64,000 bases of DNA from an uncultured Bacteroides sp. (lineage in GTDB: Bacteria; Bacteroidota; Bacteroidia; Bacteroidales; Bacteroidaceae), in the NCBI GenBank assembly GCA_900546355.1, contig URCM01000001.1, forward strand, positions 11,789 through 75,788. The letters run 5' to 3'. Below, in pieces: positions 1 to 8,103 of this stretch; positions within the stretch are counted from its first letter, which is position 1, and each line of letters starts with the position of its first letter. The notes under the pieces were generated by a model, which saw nothing but the letters and a program-made list of their open reading frames with translations, was not told the DNA's origin and made no database searches. The position numbers and the translations under genes were made by a program.

Positions 1-402
1 CGTGCGTTGGAATACCGTCAAGACCTCAAAGCAGCCACCTATGACTTGGAACATCAGGTGCGCTATCGCCTTGCCGATGCACTGTTGGGCGACATATTGC
101 ATGAATTCAAGTCATTGCTTCCTGCATTGGACGGTGAAGGCCAAAGCCTGTTCGATGGTACGCTGCTGAAAGACGTGGCCGAGCGTGGCGAGGATATTTT
201 CAAATGCGCCATCTACCTCTTTGCAAACTATGTGGACTTGGCCACAACGTTTGCAGAAAGCCACGGCGGCGGAGGTGGCGGCAGCGACCTGCCTTGGGGG
301 CGCAATGAGGACGAGGATGACCGGGCGTGGGCAAGACGCTGTCTGATGCAAGCAAGCCGGATGATGAAGCCCAAAGGTGGCAAAAGCGTCCGCCGGAAAT
401 GA
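1..402 (+). CDS. C-terminal fragment of a probable mobilization/relaxase protein
   Basis: The reading frame is open from base 1 and the first in-frame start-like codon (TTG at 7) is not convincing, so the gene begins left of the window. The last 131 residues show a helical stretch, a glycine run, and a tail with the pattern SDLPWGR...DEDD..WARRC...A.RMMKPK. As I recall, this tail is usual in Bacteroidales mobilization/relaxase proteins; the recognition is from memory, not from a search. The catalytic part would lie upstream and cannot be judged. A hairpin about 100 bases after the stop looks like its terminator. It supports reading the left region as a mobile element. Moderately sure of the class, unsure of the exact family. 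Confidence 0.55.
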   Translation, partial: RALEYRQDLKAATYDLEHQVRYRLADALLGDILHEFKSLLPALDGEGQSLFDGTLLKDVAERGEDIFKCAIYLFANYVDLATTFAESHGGGGGGSDLPWGRNEDEDDRAWARRCLMQASRMMKPKGGKSVRRK

Positions 403-443
403 CAAGGCAAGTGATTTTCAATAGCCTATTTCCTATGCCTTAC

Positions 444-463
444 AGTATGATTGACAGTATGAT
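444..463 (+). promoter_or_regulatory. Direct-repeat site, copy 1 of 3
   Basis: Two AGTATGAT half-sites are separated by TGAC. The identical 20 bases occur on the minus strand at 22529-22548 and a close variant occurs at 24352-24372. Each copy lies 67 to 80 bases upstream of a -7-like element, here TTCTTTTG at 541-548 before the OmpA gene. A regulator binding site is inferred. Confidence 0.45.
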
Positions 464-501
464 AAATTGCCGCTACCGAAATTCTTGTTAAGCACGAGTT
501 G

Positions 502-522
502 AAAGAGGCTTTCGGCCTCTTT
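502..522 (+). terminator. Hairpin terminator after the mobilization gene
   Basis: An 8-bp perfect stem (AAAGAGGC / GCCTCTTT) with a 5-base loop lies about 100 bases after the stop at 402. It also argues against starting the following OmpA gene at 499, inside the hairpin region. Confidence 0.5.
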
Positions 523-576
523 GCAGACGCGGCGAATCATTTCTTTTGCAAACAGAAAACAAATACACAGATAAAT

Positions 577-2043
577 ATGATAAGGAGATTTTTATTGCTA
601 TCTGTATTGTCCCTGCCACTCATGGCAAGGGCGTACAATGTTCCCATGACGGACACCATCCGATGGGAGATCCTTCCGCAGTGGGAGGAATTGTTGCAAC
701 CGTTGGAGCCGGCCTATTTGGAGAATGCCGTGGAAGTTTCCCCTTGGCGTGGCAACTGGTTCGTGAACGTGTCCGGCGGCGTGTCGGCATTCGTCGGTTC
801 ACCGCTTGGTTGTGGTGACATCTTTGACCGAACAAAGCCAGCATTGTCCGTTTCCGTGGGCAAGTGGTTCACACCGGCCATCGGCACACGAATCGCCTTC
901 CAAGGCTTGCAGTTCAAGGACGCACAACTTGAATCAAAGGACTTCCTGCATCTCCATGCCGACTTGATGTGGAACGTGTTGTCGGGCTTCTCACGTACCA
1001 AAGAGGATTTCCGCTGGGACTTGGCTCCCTACGTTGGCTTGGGCATCCTGCACAATGACAAATTAGGCCGCCATCCCTTTGCCGTTTCTTACGGGGTACA
1101 AGGACGATACCGCTTGACCGACCGCCTGCACCTCACGGCTGAACTTGGCTGTGCCACCACCTTCAAGGACTTTGACGGCATGGGCGCAGGTAACAAGTGG
1201 GGCGACCGTCTGCTATCCCTGACCGCCGGATTCTCCTATACTATCGGCAAGAAAGGTTGGAAACGTGTGGTTGATGCCGCCCCTTACATCGAGCGTAACG
1301 AGCGGTTGACCTGCTATGCCCGCAGCTTGCGCAATGAGAATGACCGGCTCTGGCAGAAGAGCAGTAATATCACCCGCATCATTGCCGAATTGGAGAAGAT
1401 TTTGAAGTTGGAAGGGCTGCTTGACAAGTATGCGGACAGGTTTTCTTCGATGAAAGATGAAGTTGAAGGCAAAGGATTGTCAATCGGCTATCCTAAGAAT
1501 AATTACAGCGGGTTGAACTCGCTTCGTGCAAGGCTGCGCGATGCCCAAGCGAACAAGGACAAGCATAAAGGCGATACCGCTTTTATCCACAGTAAAGACA
1601 CCGTTTATATGGCATACGACATGGATCCCATTTATAGAAGTGGCGGCTCCTTCCAAGGCAATGATTCCATTGTTTCATCCTTTCTTGTGGACGGCGGATA
1701 TATCGGCCCGCCCATTTATTTTTTCTTCGTGCTGGACACCGACAGGCTTACCGACAATTCGCAGTTGGTCAACCTGGACGGTATCGCCCGGATTGTCAAG
1801 AAGCACGGGTTGCGCATCCAAATCATCGGTGCGGCAGACAGTGCTACCGGAAACGACACCATCAACAATGGCTTGTCGCAAAGGCGTGCCGCATACATGG
1901 CCGGAGAGTTGCGAAGACGTGGCGTGGATGCCGATAGGATAGAAACGGTTTCAGCCGGCGGCATCGACAAGTACAATCCCGTAGAAGCCAACCGCAATGC
2001 TTGTGTAAGGTTGCTGTTACCATCATCGGACACGACAGATTAG
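577..2043 (+). CDS. OmpA-family outer membrane protein carried by the mobile element
   Basis: 488 residues. A signal peptide (MIRRFLLLSVLSLPLMARA) is followed by a region of alternating hydrophobic/aromatic strands at about 55-235, typical of a small outer membrane barrel. A charged helical linker follows. The last ~100 residues form an OmpA-like peptidoglycan-binding domain: a GAADSATGN segment, then LSQRRAAYMAGEL and a final N.N..V.LLL strand. The barrel should sit in the outer membrane and the tail should hold peptidoglycan. I start it at 577 because the signal peptide begins there; the earlier in-frame codon at 499 overlaps a hairpin. It resembles the OmpA genes at 27.1-28.9 kb in architecture. 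Its role on the element is unknown; cell-surface stability or mating contact are possibilities. Confidence 0.8.
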   Translation: MIRRFLLLSVLSLPLMARAYNVPMTDTIRWEILPQWEELLQPLEPAYLENAVEVSPWRGNWFVNVSGGVSAFVGSPLGCGDIFDRTKPALSVSVGKWFTPAIGTRIAFQGLQFKDAQLESKDFLHLHADLMWNVLSGFSRTKEDFRWDLAPYVGLGILHNDKLGRHPFAVSYGVQGRYRLTDRLHLTAELGCATTFKDFDGMGAGNKWGDRLLSLTAGFSYTIGKKGWKRVVDAAPYIERNERLTCYARSLRNENDRLWQKSSNITRIIAELEKILKLEGLLDKYADRFSSMKDEVEGKGLSIGYPKNNYSGLNSLRARLRDAQANKDKHKGDTAFIHSKDTVYMAYDMDPIYRSGGSFQGNDSIVSSFLVDGGYIGPPIYFFFVLDTDRLTDNSQLVNLDGIARIVKKHGLRIQIIGAADSATGNDTINNGLSQRRAAYMAGELRRRGVDADRIETVSAGGIDKYNPVEANRNACVRLLLPSSDTTD

Positions 2044-2120
2044 GTGCTTGTTGTTCATAATAATAAGAATGGCTTGAAATAACTTATTTCATTGGTTTGA
2101 ACCAAGGATTCTTAGGGGTT

Positions 2121-2142
2121 GGCTGGCTTGTGAAAGCCGGCC
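2121..2142. terminator. Bidirectional hairpin between convergent genes
   Basis: A 9-bp stem (GGCTGGCTT / AAGCCGGCC, one G-U pair) with a GTGA loop lies between the convergent stops at 2043 and 2147. It can serve both genes. Confidence 0.6.
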
Positions 2143-2146
2143 AGTC

Positions 2147-3205
2147 TTATATCCGCAAGTCAAATTCAGACAAGTCGTCGCTGCAAGGTTCATCGCTCTC
2201 CGGATCCAACGGCAAGATTTCCTTTTTTACCACTACATTCTTCCCTTTTCTTTTGCCATACCACAAGTTTATCATGCTGTTCCCATGAATAATCGTCCTG
2301 TCGGGCATCCAATCAATGTCTTCCGGTTCTTCATCATAGACACCCCATTTACGACGTTGGTATGGATAATCCACAACGGTATCTTCGGGCTTGGATTCAT
2401 ATTTCCCCGCATCATCTTCCGACCAGCCTAACGCTTCCAAATAACACCAGAAAGCATTGGGCATTTTGAATGTCTCGGCGGCAAAAATGGCACCTACCAC
2501 CTTGCCACCGTCCGCTTCCACTTCCTTTCTGAAATCTTGCAGGCTATTCCCTGTTGTAAGGATGTCATCCACCACTAATACCTCCTTGCCCGCCAAGTCC
2601 TCTTTGAAGAAATAATTTTTCTCCAATGTAACATTTCCTCTGTCCTTTTGCAGGTGCAAACTCTCCCTGTCGCCCGTGTAACGGACATACGATATGCCGC
2701 ACACAAGTTCCGGATATTCGTCATGTACATAGTCTGCCATCGTTTTGAACCGCCTCCAATATTTGCGCTGTGTACTGCACGGCATGAACATGACAATGGT
2801 ACCTGGTTGGGGTTTCAATCTCTCTATTCCGGCCACAAGGAAACGGATGCCATCATGCTTGCCGTCCTTGAAATCCAAAATGGATTGGCAGAACTGTTTT
2901 TGTGCTTCACTCAAGTATGGATTGTACCATGACGGGAAGTAATAGTCCGTAAATACGCAGGGGATTTTCTTCCTCTTGAACACTTTCAGCGGCTGATGGT
3001 CGGCCGCAAACCTCGCAACGGTGATGGGGAAAATTTTCCTTGCTTCCCGGTTGCCCGCCAACACCGCCTTGCGGCTGAAATCCCTGCGCAGTTCCAAAGT
3101 AGGCGCATACTTGGCGGCAGCGCAATAGGCTTCGCCCAGCTTTCTTCTCCCATACCGTGTAACCAGTATCAGGATTAGCAATAATAGGATGACTAATCGT
3201 TCCAT
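2147..3205 (-). CDS. Membrane-anchored phosphoribosyltransferase-domain protein
   Basis: 352 residues. Residues 1-17 are a hydrophobic membrane segment followed by RYGRRK, so the bulk is probably cytoplasmic and tethered. Near residue 220 is EVLVVDDILTTGNSL, a textbook PRPP-binding loop of type I phosphoribosyltransferases. The C-terminal third is acidic and has no family I recognise. The PRPP loop supports PRPP or ribose-phosphate binding; the acceptor base cannot be told. Such genes in mobile elements are sometimes called ComF-like, but the usual ComF zinc cysteines are absent. It converges on the OmpA gene and reads towards it. A -7 element (TATCTTTG, minus strand, 3291-3284) lies about 80 bases upstream of the start. 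Confidence 0.7.
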   Translation of the reverse strand: MERLVILLLLILILVTRYGRRKLGEAYCAAAKYAPTLELRRDFSRKAVLAGNREARKIFPITVARFAADHQPLKVFKRKKIPCVFTDYYFPSWYNPYLSEAQKQFCQSILDFKDGKHDGIRFLVAGIERLKPQPGTIVMFMPCSTQRKYWRRFKTMADYVHDEYPELVCGISYVRYTGDRESLHLQKDRGNVTLEKNYFFKEDLAGKEVLVVDDILTTGNSLQDFRKEVEADGGKVVGAIFAAETFKMPNAFWCYLEALGWSEDDAGKYESKPEDTVVDYPYQRRKWGVYDEEPEDIDWMPDRTIIHGNSMINLWYGKRKGKNVVVKKEILPLDPESDEPCSDDLSEFDLRI

Positions 3206-3283
3206 CTGTTTTCAGTTGCTTGAATAAAAGACGGCAAAATTAGCAAAATCGACGGCAGCATGGAGTGTTTTCCAAGGGAATAT

Positions 3284-3291
3284 CAAAGATA
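3284..3291 (-). promoter_or_regulatory. -7 promoter element of the phosphoribosyltransferase gene
   Basis: TATCTTTG on the minus strand fits the Bacteroidetes -7 consensus TAnnTTTG and lies 78 bases before the ATG at 3205. I do not see a clear TTTG at -33. Confidence 0.4.
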
Positions 3292-3296
3292 CAATT

Positions 3297-3548
3297 TTAC
3301 TTTGTTATTCCTTTTACATGCTGACAGTCATCCGGTTGTACAGACTTCTTACCGTTCGTGTCCATGCCCTTGCCGCCGGGCGTATTTTCTTGTGCGAATT
3401 TCAGTCGTCCGCTGTTGATGCCGAAAACTTTTGGAACTAAGGCAGGAATGTAGTGGTTATCCCGGTGGCAGGAATCTTCCTTTCTCCTTTGTCCAAAGCG
3501 TATTCCTGCCAAAAAGTTTGCGTCATAGGCGGGCGGCTCATCCTGCAC
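3297..3548 (-). CDS. Small open frame of doubtful coding status
   Basis: 83 residues, basic, no signal peptide and no motif I recognise. It would fill an otherwise empty 408-base gap (3206-3613) between the phosphoribosyltransferase gene and the sliding clamp gene. The -7 element for the gene at 2147 lies just past its stop, so a downstream promoter abuts it. It may be a real small element protein or chance. I list it so the gap is accounted for. Confidence 0.2.
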   Translation of the reverse strand: MQDEPPAYDANFLAGIRFGQRRKEDSCHRDNHYIPALVPKVFGINSGRLKFAQENTPGGKGMDTNGKKSVQPDDCQHVKGITK

Positions 3549-3613
3549 CGAAAAATAACTTCCTGAGGCAAGGGCAAGCAGCCCGATAGCAGGGAAATAA
3601 AAACATCATCATT

Positions 3614-4735
3614 ATGAAATTTACAGTATCATCAACCGCAATGGCGAACAAACTGGCTGCAATGGCCAAAGTAATGAACAACAAACCGGCACTGCCCATC
3701 CTTTCCACGTTCATGCTGGAGGTGAAAGAAGACACACCGCTGGAAGTGACCGCCTCTGACTTGGAATGTGTATGGCACGGCTCGCTGGATATTACAGGAC
3801 AGGAGGGAACAGGCAAAGTGTGCATCACGGCGTCCACCTTGTTGGAGGCAGTGAGAAATCTGCCCGAACAGCCGATTACCTTCACCATCAATGATAATGA
3901 CAAAAGCGTGACCATCCACTATTTGAACGGACATTACGACATGGCAGGGTTTGGCAGCGATGAATATCCCATGATGCAAGATGAGAGTGACATTCGCTTC
4001 GACATGGACGCTGCCACATTATGCAATTCCATTGACCAATCGCTTTATGCCGTTTCATACGATGCCCAGCGACCTGTAATGACAGGGATAAGCTACACTT
4101 TTGCAGGTGAAAAGGTGGAGTGTGCCGCCTCCGATGGGCACAAGTTGGTGCGCAACACCTATCCCTTAGCAGGAAATGTGGAAGATTGCCGTTTCATCTT
4201 GTCGGCAAAGGCAGCAAAGATTGTCAAGTTGTTGTTACAGAAGAAGGAGGGCAACGTGGAAGTGGCATACAACGAGCGGAACATTGTGTTCAAAACCGAC
4301 ACGGACAGCTTTAGCACACGGTTGATAGAGGGGGTATATCCCAACTATAATGCCATTGTTCCCACCAACAGCGACAAGGAAGCGACCATCGACCGCCAAG
4401 CTTTGTTATCTGCCATCCGTCGTGTGGGCATATTCGCGGAAAGGACGAGCCGCCAGCTTGTATTGTCTTTTTCGGGCATGGCATTGCTCCTCACGGGGCA
4501 TGACTTTGACAATGCCACTTCGGCCGAGGAAACCGTATTTTGCACTTGCCAAGGGAATGAAATCCGTATCGCTTTTCACGCCGAGAACCTCAAAATGGTT
4601 TTGGAGAATATGGACGCAGCCGAAGTACGCTTCCGCATGAGCGAAGCCTGCCGTGCCGCCATCATCGAACCAGTATCGAGCGATGGCCAGTCGGAACACT
4701 TGGCTTTGCTGATGCCGATGATGTTGCCCGAGTGA
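3614..4735 (+). CDS. dnaN: DNA polymerase III beta subunit (sliding clamp), element-borne copy
   Basis: 373 residues, the normal length for a bacterial beta clamp. It begins MKFTVSSTAMANKLAAMAKV, followed by NNKPALPILSTFMLEV, DLE and PVMTGISYTF, which are the three-fold clamp repeats in the usual order. The clamp encircles DNA and tethers the replicative polymerase and other partners. A chromosomal dnaN is essential and normally lies near dnaA or in housekeeping context; here it sits among mobile-element genes, so this is probably a second copy that helps replicate or repair the transferred element. The C-terminal peptide ends LLMPMMLPE, close to the canonical P-M-R-L tail in spacing but not identical. 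Family assignment is firm; the role as an accessory clamp is inferred. Confidence 0.88.
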   Translation: MKFTVSSTAMANKLAAMAKVMNNKPALPILSTFMLEVKEDTPLEVTASDLECVWHGSLDITGQEGTGKVCITASTLLEAVRNLPEQPITFTINDNDKSVTIHYLNGHYDMAGFGSDEYPMMQDESDIRFDMDAATLCNSIDQSLYAVSYDAQRPVMTGISYTFAGEKVECAASDGHKLVRNTYPLAGNVEDCRFILSAKAAKIVKLLLQKKEGNVEVAYNERNIVFKTDTDSFSTRLIEGVYPNYNAIVPTNSDKEATIDRQALLSAIRRVGIFAERTSRQLVLSFSGMALLLTGHDFDNATSAEETVFCTCQGNEIRIAFHAENLKMVLENMDAAEVRFRMSEACRAAIIEPVSSDGQSEHLALLMPMMLPE

Positions 4736-4814
4736 CACAACAAAAAGTACAGGGTTTCCCCAATGCCCTGTACCCCATCCAAACATATTATCTAACCAAC
4801 AAACATTTACAATC

Positions 4815-5393
4815 ATGCCTAATTGGTGTAACACATCCCTTGTATTCGAGGGTGACAAACAAGAAATCAAGACCCTTTACCAAACGATGAAAAGGTTGGA
4901 AAGGCGCAAAACTCCATTGGTAGAAAACGGCTTTGGTACAAACTGGCTGGGATGCCTTGTCGAAGCCTTGGGTGGCCATTGGAAAGAAACCTATTGCCGA
5001 GGCACATGGTTTTCTTTGGAATGTCAAGGGAATATTCTGCGTATGGAAACCGAAACCGCATGGGGGCCTTGCATCGAAACATATGACTTCATCTGTCAAA
5101 AATTTCCATCACTGAACTATTACTACCGCTCCGAAGAACCGATGATGGCGGAATACCTGACTAATGATAGCGATGGACGTTATTTCAAAGAGCGTTACAT
5201 CGCGGACGTGAATGTTCCTGATGGAGAATTTATGGTGGAGTATTTTAACCGTATGGAAGAAGCCCTGCAATGGATAGCTGAAATAAGCAAGTGCGATATA
5301 CAGTCGGAAGCAGACGTGGAAGCCCTCAATGAGCAATGGCATACTGGCGACAACGAGGGATATTGTTACCTGCATCATTACCGAGTGGTCTAA
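4815..5393 (+). CDS. YubB/DUF1281-like ferredoxin-fold protein
   Basis: 192 residues. It opens MPNWCNTSLVFEGD, the hallmark start of the DUF1281/YubB family found on plasmids, phages and conjugative elements. It continues with the usual W-rich body (GTNWLG, FSLECQG, AWGPCIETYDF). No catalytic role is established for the family. It lies 79 bases after the clamp gene and on the same strand, so the two may be cotranscribed. The hypothesis that it acts in DNA processing comes only from the company such genes keep. Confidence 0.7.
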   Translation: MPNWCNTSLVFEGDKQEIKTLYQTMKRLERRKTPLVENGFGTNWLGCLVEALGGHWKETYCRGTWFSLECQGNILRMETETAWGPCIETYDFICQKFPSLNYYYRSEEPMMAEYLTNDSDGRYFKERYIADVNVPDGEFMVEYFNRMEEALQWIAEISKCDIQSEADVEALNEQWHTGDNEGYCYLHHYRVV

Positions 5394-5491
5394 ACAGGCT
5401 AAAATCAAGCGGACTGTGCGGTTCATGGGATGCCTTGCAAGTGTCCCATACCGCACAAGCCGTCAATACATCTGTTGCCACATATTAGCGT

Positions 5492-5506
5492 GCGTAATAA
5501 TTACGC
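5492..5506. promoter_or_regulatory. Perfect 15-base palindrome upstream of the DUF1848 gene
   Basis: GCGTAA-TAA-TTACGC reads the same on both strands and lies 20 bases upstream of a -7 element (TATATTTG, 5527-5534). It therefore overlaps the expected -33 position. This is a good place for a repressor operator; no regulator is identified. Confidence 0.4.
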
Positions 5507-5526
5507 GATAAAAAAGGAATATGGTT

Positions 5527-5534
5527 TATATTTG
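5527..5534 (+). promoter_or_regulatory. -7 promoter element of the DUF1848 gene
   Basis: TATATTTG fits TAnnTTTG and lies 26 bases upstream of the ATG at 5561. The palindrome at 5492-5506 occupies the region where a -33 element would be. Confidence 0.45.
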
Positions 5535-5560
5535 TTTATTTTGCATAGAAAATCACCGAT

Positions 5561-6622
5561 ATGGACAAACGAAACATTATATTGGAAGATGGCGGCAATG
5601 CTGTGGCAAGTTGCCCGGTCATTGTTTCCGCAAGCCGCAGCACCGACATTCCGGCGTTTTATGCCGACTGGTTTTTCCATCGCCTCCAAGTAGGTTACTC
5701 GGTATGGACAAACCCTTTCAGCAAAGTCCGGAGTTACGTATCTTACAAGAATACAAGGTTTATCATATTTTGGTCGAAGAACCCGTACCCCTTGTTGCCT
5801 TATTTGGATATTCTGCGAGGAAAGAGCATAGGGTGTTATATACAATACACATTAAACGATTACGAACTCGAACGCTTGGAAACAGGTGTTCCTCCATTGG
5901 TGGAGCGCATAGACACGTTCAAGAAACTGGCCACACGTTTAGGCAAGAAAGCCGTGATATGGCGTTTCGACCCCATGCTGCTCATGGAAAGCCTCTCCTT
6001 GGACGGCTTGCTTGATAAGGTGGAACGCATAGGTGACCAACTCAAGGGATATACCGAAAAAATGGTGTTCAGCTATGCCGACATCGTTAACTATAGAAAG
6101 GTAAAATCCAATTTAGACAAGAGCGGGATATGTTACAGGGAATGGACGGAAGGGCAGATGGTTGAATTTGCAGAACGCCTTTCCGAGTTGAACAAGACGA
6201 ATGGTTGGAATTATGCCTTGGCGACTTGCGGTGAAAAGGTGGAGCTTGCCCGGTATGGCATAGCTCATAACCGTTGCATCGATGCCGACCTCATCGCCCG
6301 CTTGGCTTGGCAGGACAAGACGTTGATGAAGCACATGGGTGTCGAAGTTAAAGAAATGACCTCGCATGGCCTGTTTGATGACGGCTTGTTGCCGTCCGGT
6401 GCCATACCATTGCCGGGAAATCGGTATTTCATAAGCCGGCATAAGAAAGACCCAGGCCAACGCCTGTCGTGTGGCTGCATGGCTTCCAAGGACATCGGGG
6501 AGTATGACACCTGCCCCCATCTTTGTGAATACTGCTATGCCAATTCCTCTAAACCATCGGCATTGGCTAACTGGGAGCGGCATCAAAATAACAAATTTTC
6601 AGAAACAATTACAGGTAAATAA
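5561..6622 (+). CDS. DUF1848 family protein with radical-SAM-like cysteine cluster
   Basis: 353 residues. The N-terminus carries VSASRSTDIPAFYADWFF and later FWSKNP and WRFDPM, the conserved blocks of DUF1848. Near the C-terminus, residues of CGCMASKDIG...CPHLCEYCYA give a CX3CX2C motif, the spacing used by radical SAM enzymes to hold a 4Fe-4S cluster, with two further cysteines just before it. The family has no known reaction; cluster binding is inferred from the cysteines. It forms a translationally coupled pair with the next small gene (TAATG overlap) and is preceded by its own promoter and a palindrome, so it is probably a regulated cargo unit on the element. Confidence 0.75.
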   Translation: MDKRNIILEDGGNAVASCPVIVSASRSTDIPAFYADWFFHRLQVGYSVWTNPFSKVRSYVSYKNTRFIIFWSKNPYPLLPYLDILRGKSIGCYIQYTLNDYELERLETGVPPLVERIDTFKKLATRLGKKAVIWRFDPMLLMESLSLDGLLDKVERIGDQLKGYTEKMVFSYADIVNYRKVKSNLDKSGICYREWTEGQMVEFAERLSELNKTNGWNYALATCGEKVELARYGIAHNRCIDADLIARLAWQDKTLMKHMGVEVKEMTSHGLFDDGLLPSGAIPLPGNRYFISRHKKDPGQRLSCGCMASKDIGEYDTCPHLCEYCYANSSKPSALANWERHQNNKFSETITGK

Positions 6623-6813
6623 TGGCTATGGACAAATATGATTTTATCAAGAAGGGTGCCACAGTCTATTGGCATGACCCGGATGGCGGTTTATCGGATG
6701 GGGAGTATGAGATAATATCTGCTCCTGAAGAAATTGAAGAGGACAGCATCATTTTAATAGCTTCCGATTGTTCGGAGGCAGAAGTTTTCCCCACGGAATT
6801 GTCCTGTTGCTGA
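6622..6813 (+). CDS. Small acidic protein coupled to the DUF1848 gene
   Basis: 63 residues, strongly acidic, with WHDPDGGLSDGEYEI and EVFPTELSCC. Its ATG overlaps the last base of the upstream stop codon (TAATG), a usual sign of translational coupling. The fold could be a small beta-barrel; as I recall, short Bacteroidales proteins of the 'VYWxDPxG..SGxYxV' type occur on conjugative elements, but I cannot name a family. A partner or modulator of the DUF1848 protein is a guess from the coupling. Confidence 0.6.
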   Translation: MAMDKYDFIKKGATVYWHDPDGGLSDGEYEIISAPEEIEEDSIILIASDCSEAEVFPTELSCC

Positions 6814-6839
6814 AATGAAATTACAAAAATTGGAAATGG

Positions 6840-6870
6840 GTCAGCCGTTTGGAAATACCCCACGGCTGAC
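6840..6870. terminator. Hairpin between convergent transcription units
   Basis: A 9-bp perfect stem (GTCAGCCGT / ACGGCTGAC) is followed by ATTTTG. It lies between the stop at 6813 (+) and the end of the leftward operon at 6917 (-), and probably terminates both. Confidence 0.6.
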
Positions 6871-6916
6871 ATTTTGATACATGATACAGCATCCGTTTGC
6901 AAGAACGATTCCTATT

Positions 6917-8101
6917 TTACCTACCTCGGCGATATGGCACATAGTCTTCCGCTATAGCCCCCACCAGTTCCCTGTCCTCATGCGCCACCTCCTGCGTATT
7001 GCCGTCACCGTCCACATCCATGATGTCCGGCTTGGCTTCGATGCGTTCTTGCACGGCATCAATCTGCTGCGAAATCATCGAGGTAGCCCTTTTTACATCG
7101 AACAAGGTCGTTTTCAAGAACTCCGGTGATTCCTGCAAGCTGCCCAGCCACGATTTCAAGTAAGCCGCTGATTCCTCTTTTATCTGTTTTGCCATGCCAT
7201 ACCGCGAGGCCAACAGCGCACTGCCCAGTTCGGCCACCAATTCTTCCCTTGCATACTCCTCCGACCCAAATGCGGCAGGTTTCAAACGGTTCAACCGGCT
7301 TTCATGCCCGGAGCTGTGAGTCATTTCATGCAGCATGGTACCGTAATAGGACTCCCCATCTACAAACTGCGACTTTTCAGGGATAACAATTTCGTCTTTG
7401 CTGATACTGTAATACGCACGGTCTTGGTGCATGGGGCGAATGGGGCATACCCATAGCCCTTTATCCACCATTTCGTCCAATGGGGCGAACGAGAATGACT
7501 CACCTTCCAATTTTACGGGTGGTTTCAGTGCATTGGCAGACCGAATCTTCTCGTATAGTTCGGGACGAGCCTCGCGGAGATTGGTCTGGTCTACATTGAA
7601 TACGTTATATACGTTCATCTTCGGATAGACATTGTACCGCTGCTTTTCCTCGTCCGACAGCCGCTTGTACTCGTCATATTTGATTTTCTCTTTCGTTTCC
7701 TTGTCCACTACGGTAAAGGTGGTGATGAACACTGGAAACGATTTCTCACCTTTCTGCACGGATACCAACGGCAGCTTTTCCCCGTTCTCATCCACCAAAG
7801 GCTGACGCGAGCCGTCCTTCTTCTTGCTGTAATTGAGTGAAAGCGCGGCATCGAAGGTGCAAAATACAGGAAGCTCGTACCCCCTTTTCTCACATTCCAA
7901 TGCCAACATGAGGGCATTCATCCCGTTGTACTCCCTGCCCGAAAGATTCTTTGGCCATTTCATCATGCCTTCTGTAAACCAAGGCTTCGACCAGTCCTTT
8001 TTCAAGGTGGAAATCTTTTCTATCATCAGTTCCGTGAATCGTTCCAACGCCCGGTCTTCCGCCGACGGGCCATCCCTATGGTAATCATTCCTCTTTGCCA
8101 T
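6917..8101 (-). CDS. ArdC-like antirestriction protein with zinc metallopeptidase domain
   Basis: 394 residues. The N-terminal domain (about 15-165) has the ArdC/DUF1738 pattern: KPWF near residue 40, then YNGMNALML, VSVQKGEKSFPV and VYNVFNVDQT. A zincin domain follows with HEMTHSSGH at 258-266 (HExxH plus a downstream histidine) and REELVAELGSALL, which supplies the third ligand region. ArdC proteins travel with conjugating DNA and counter host restriction; they bind single-stranded DNA and the peptidase part is thought to cut host proteins. It is the last gene of the leftward operon and starts 2 bases after the stop of the OB-fold gene. The active-site motif is intact, unlike that of the larger paralogue at 10264-12900. 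Confidence 0.85.
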   Translation of the reverse strand: MAKRNDYHRDGPSAEDRALERFTELMIEKISTLKKDWSKPWFTEGMMKWPKNLSGREYNGMNALMLALECEKRGYELPVFCTFDAALSLNYSKKKDGSRQPLVDENGEKLPLVSVQKGEKSFPVFITTFTVVDKETKEKIKYDEYKRLSDEEKQRYNVYPKMNVYNVFNVDQTNLREARPELYEKIRSANALKPPVKLEGESFSFAPLDEMVDKGLWVCPIRPMHQDRAYYSISKDEIVIPEKSQFVDGESYYGTMLHEMTHSSGHESRLNRLKPAAFGSEEYAREELVAELGSALLASRYGMAKQIKEESAAYLKSWLGSLQESPEFLKTTLFDVKRATSMISQQIDAVQERIEAKPDIMDVDGDGNTQEVAHEDRELVGAIAEDYVPYRRGR

Positions 8102-8103
8102 GC

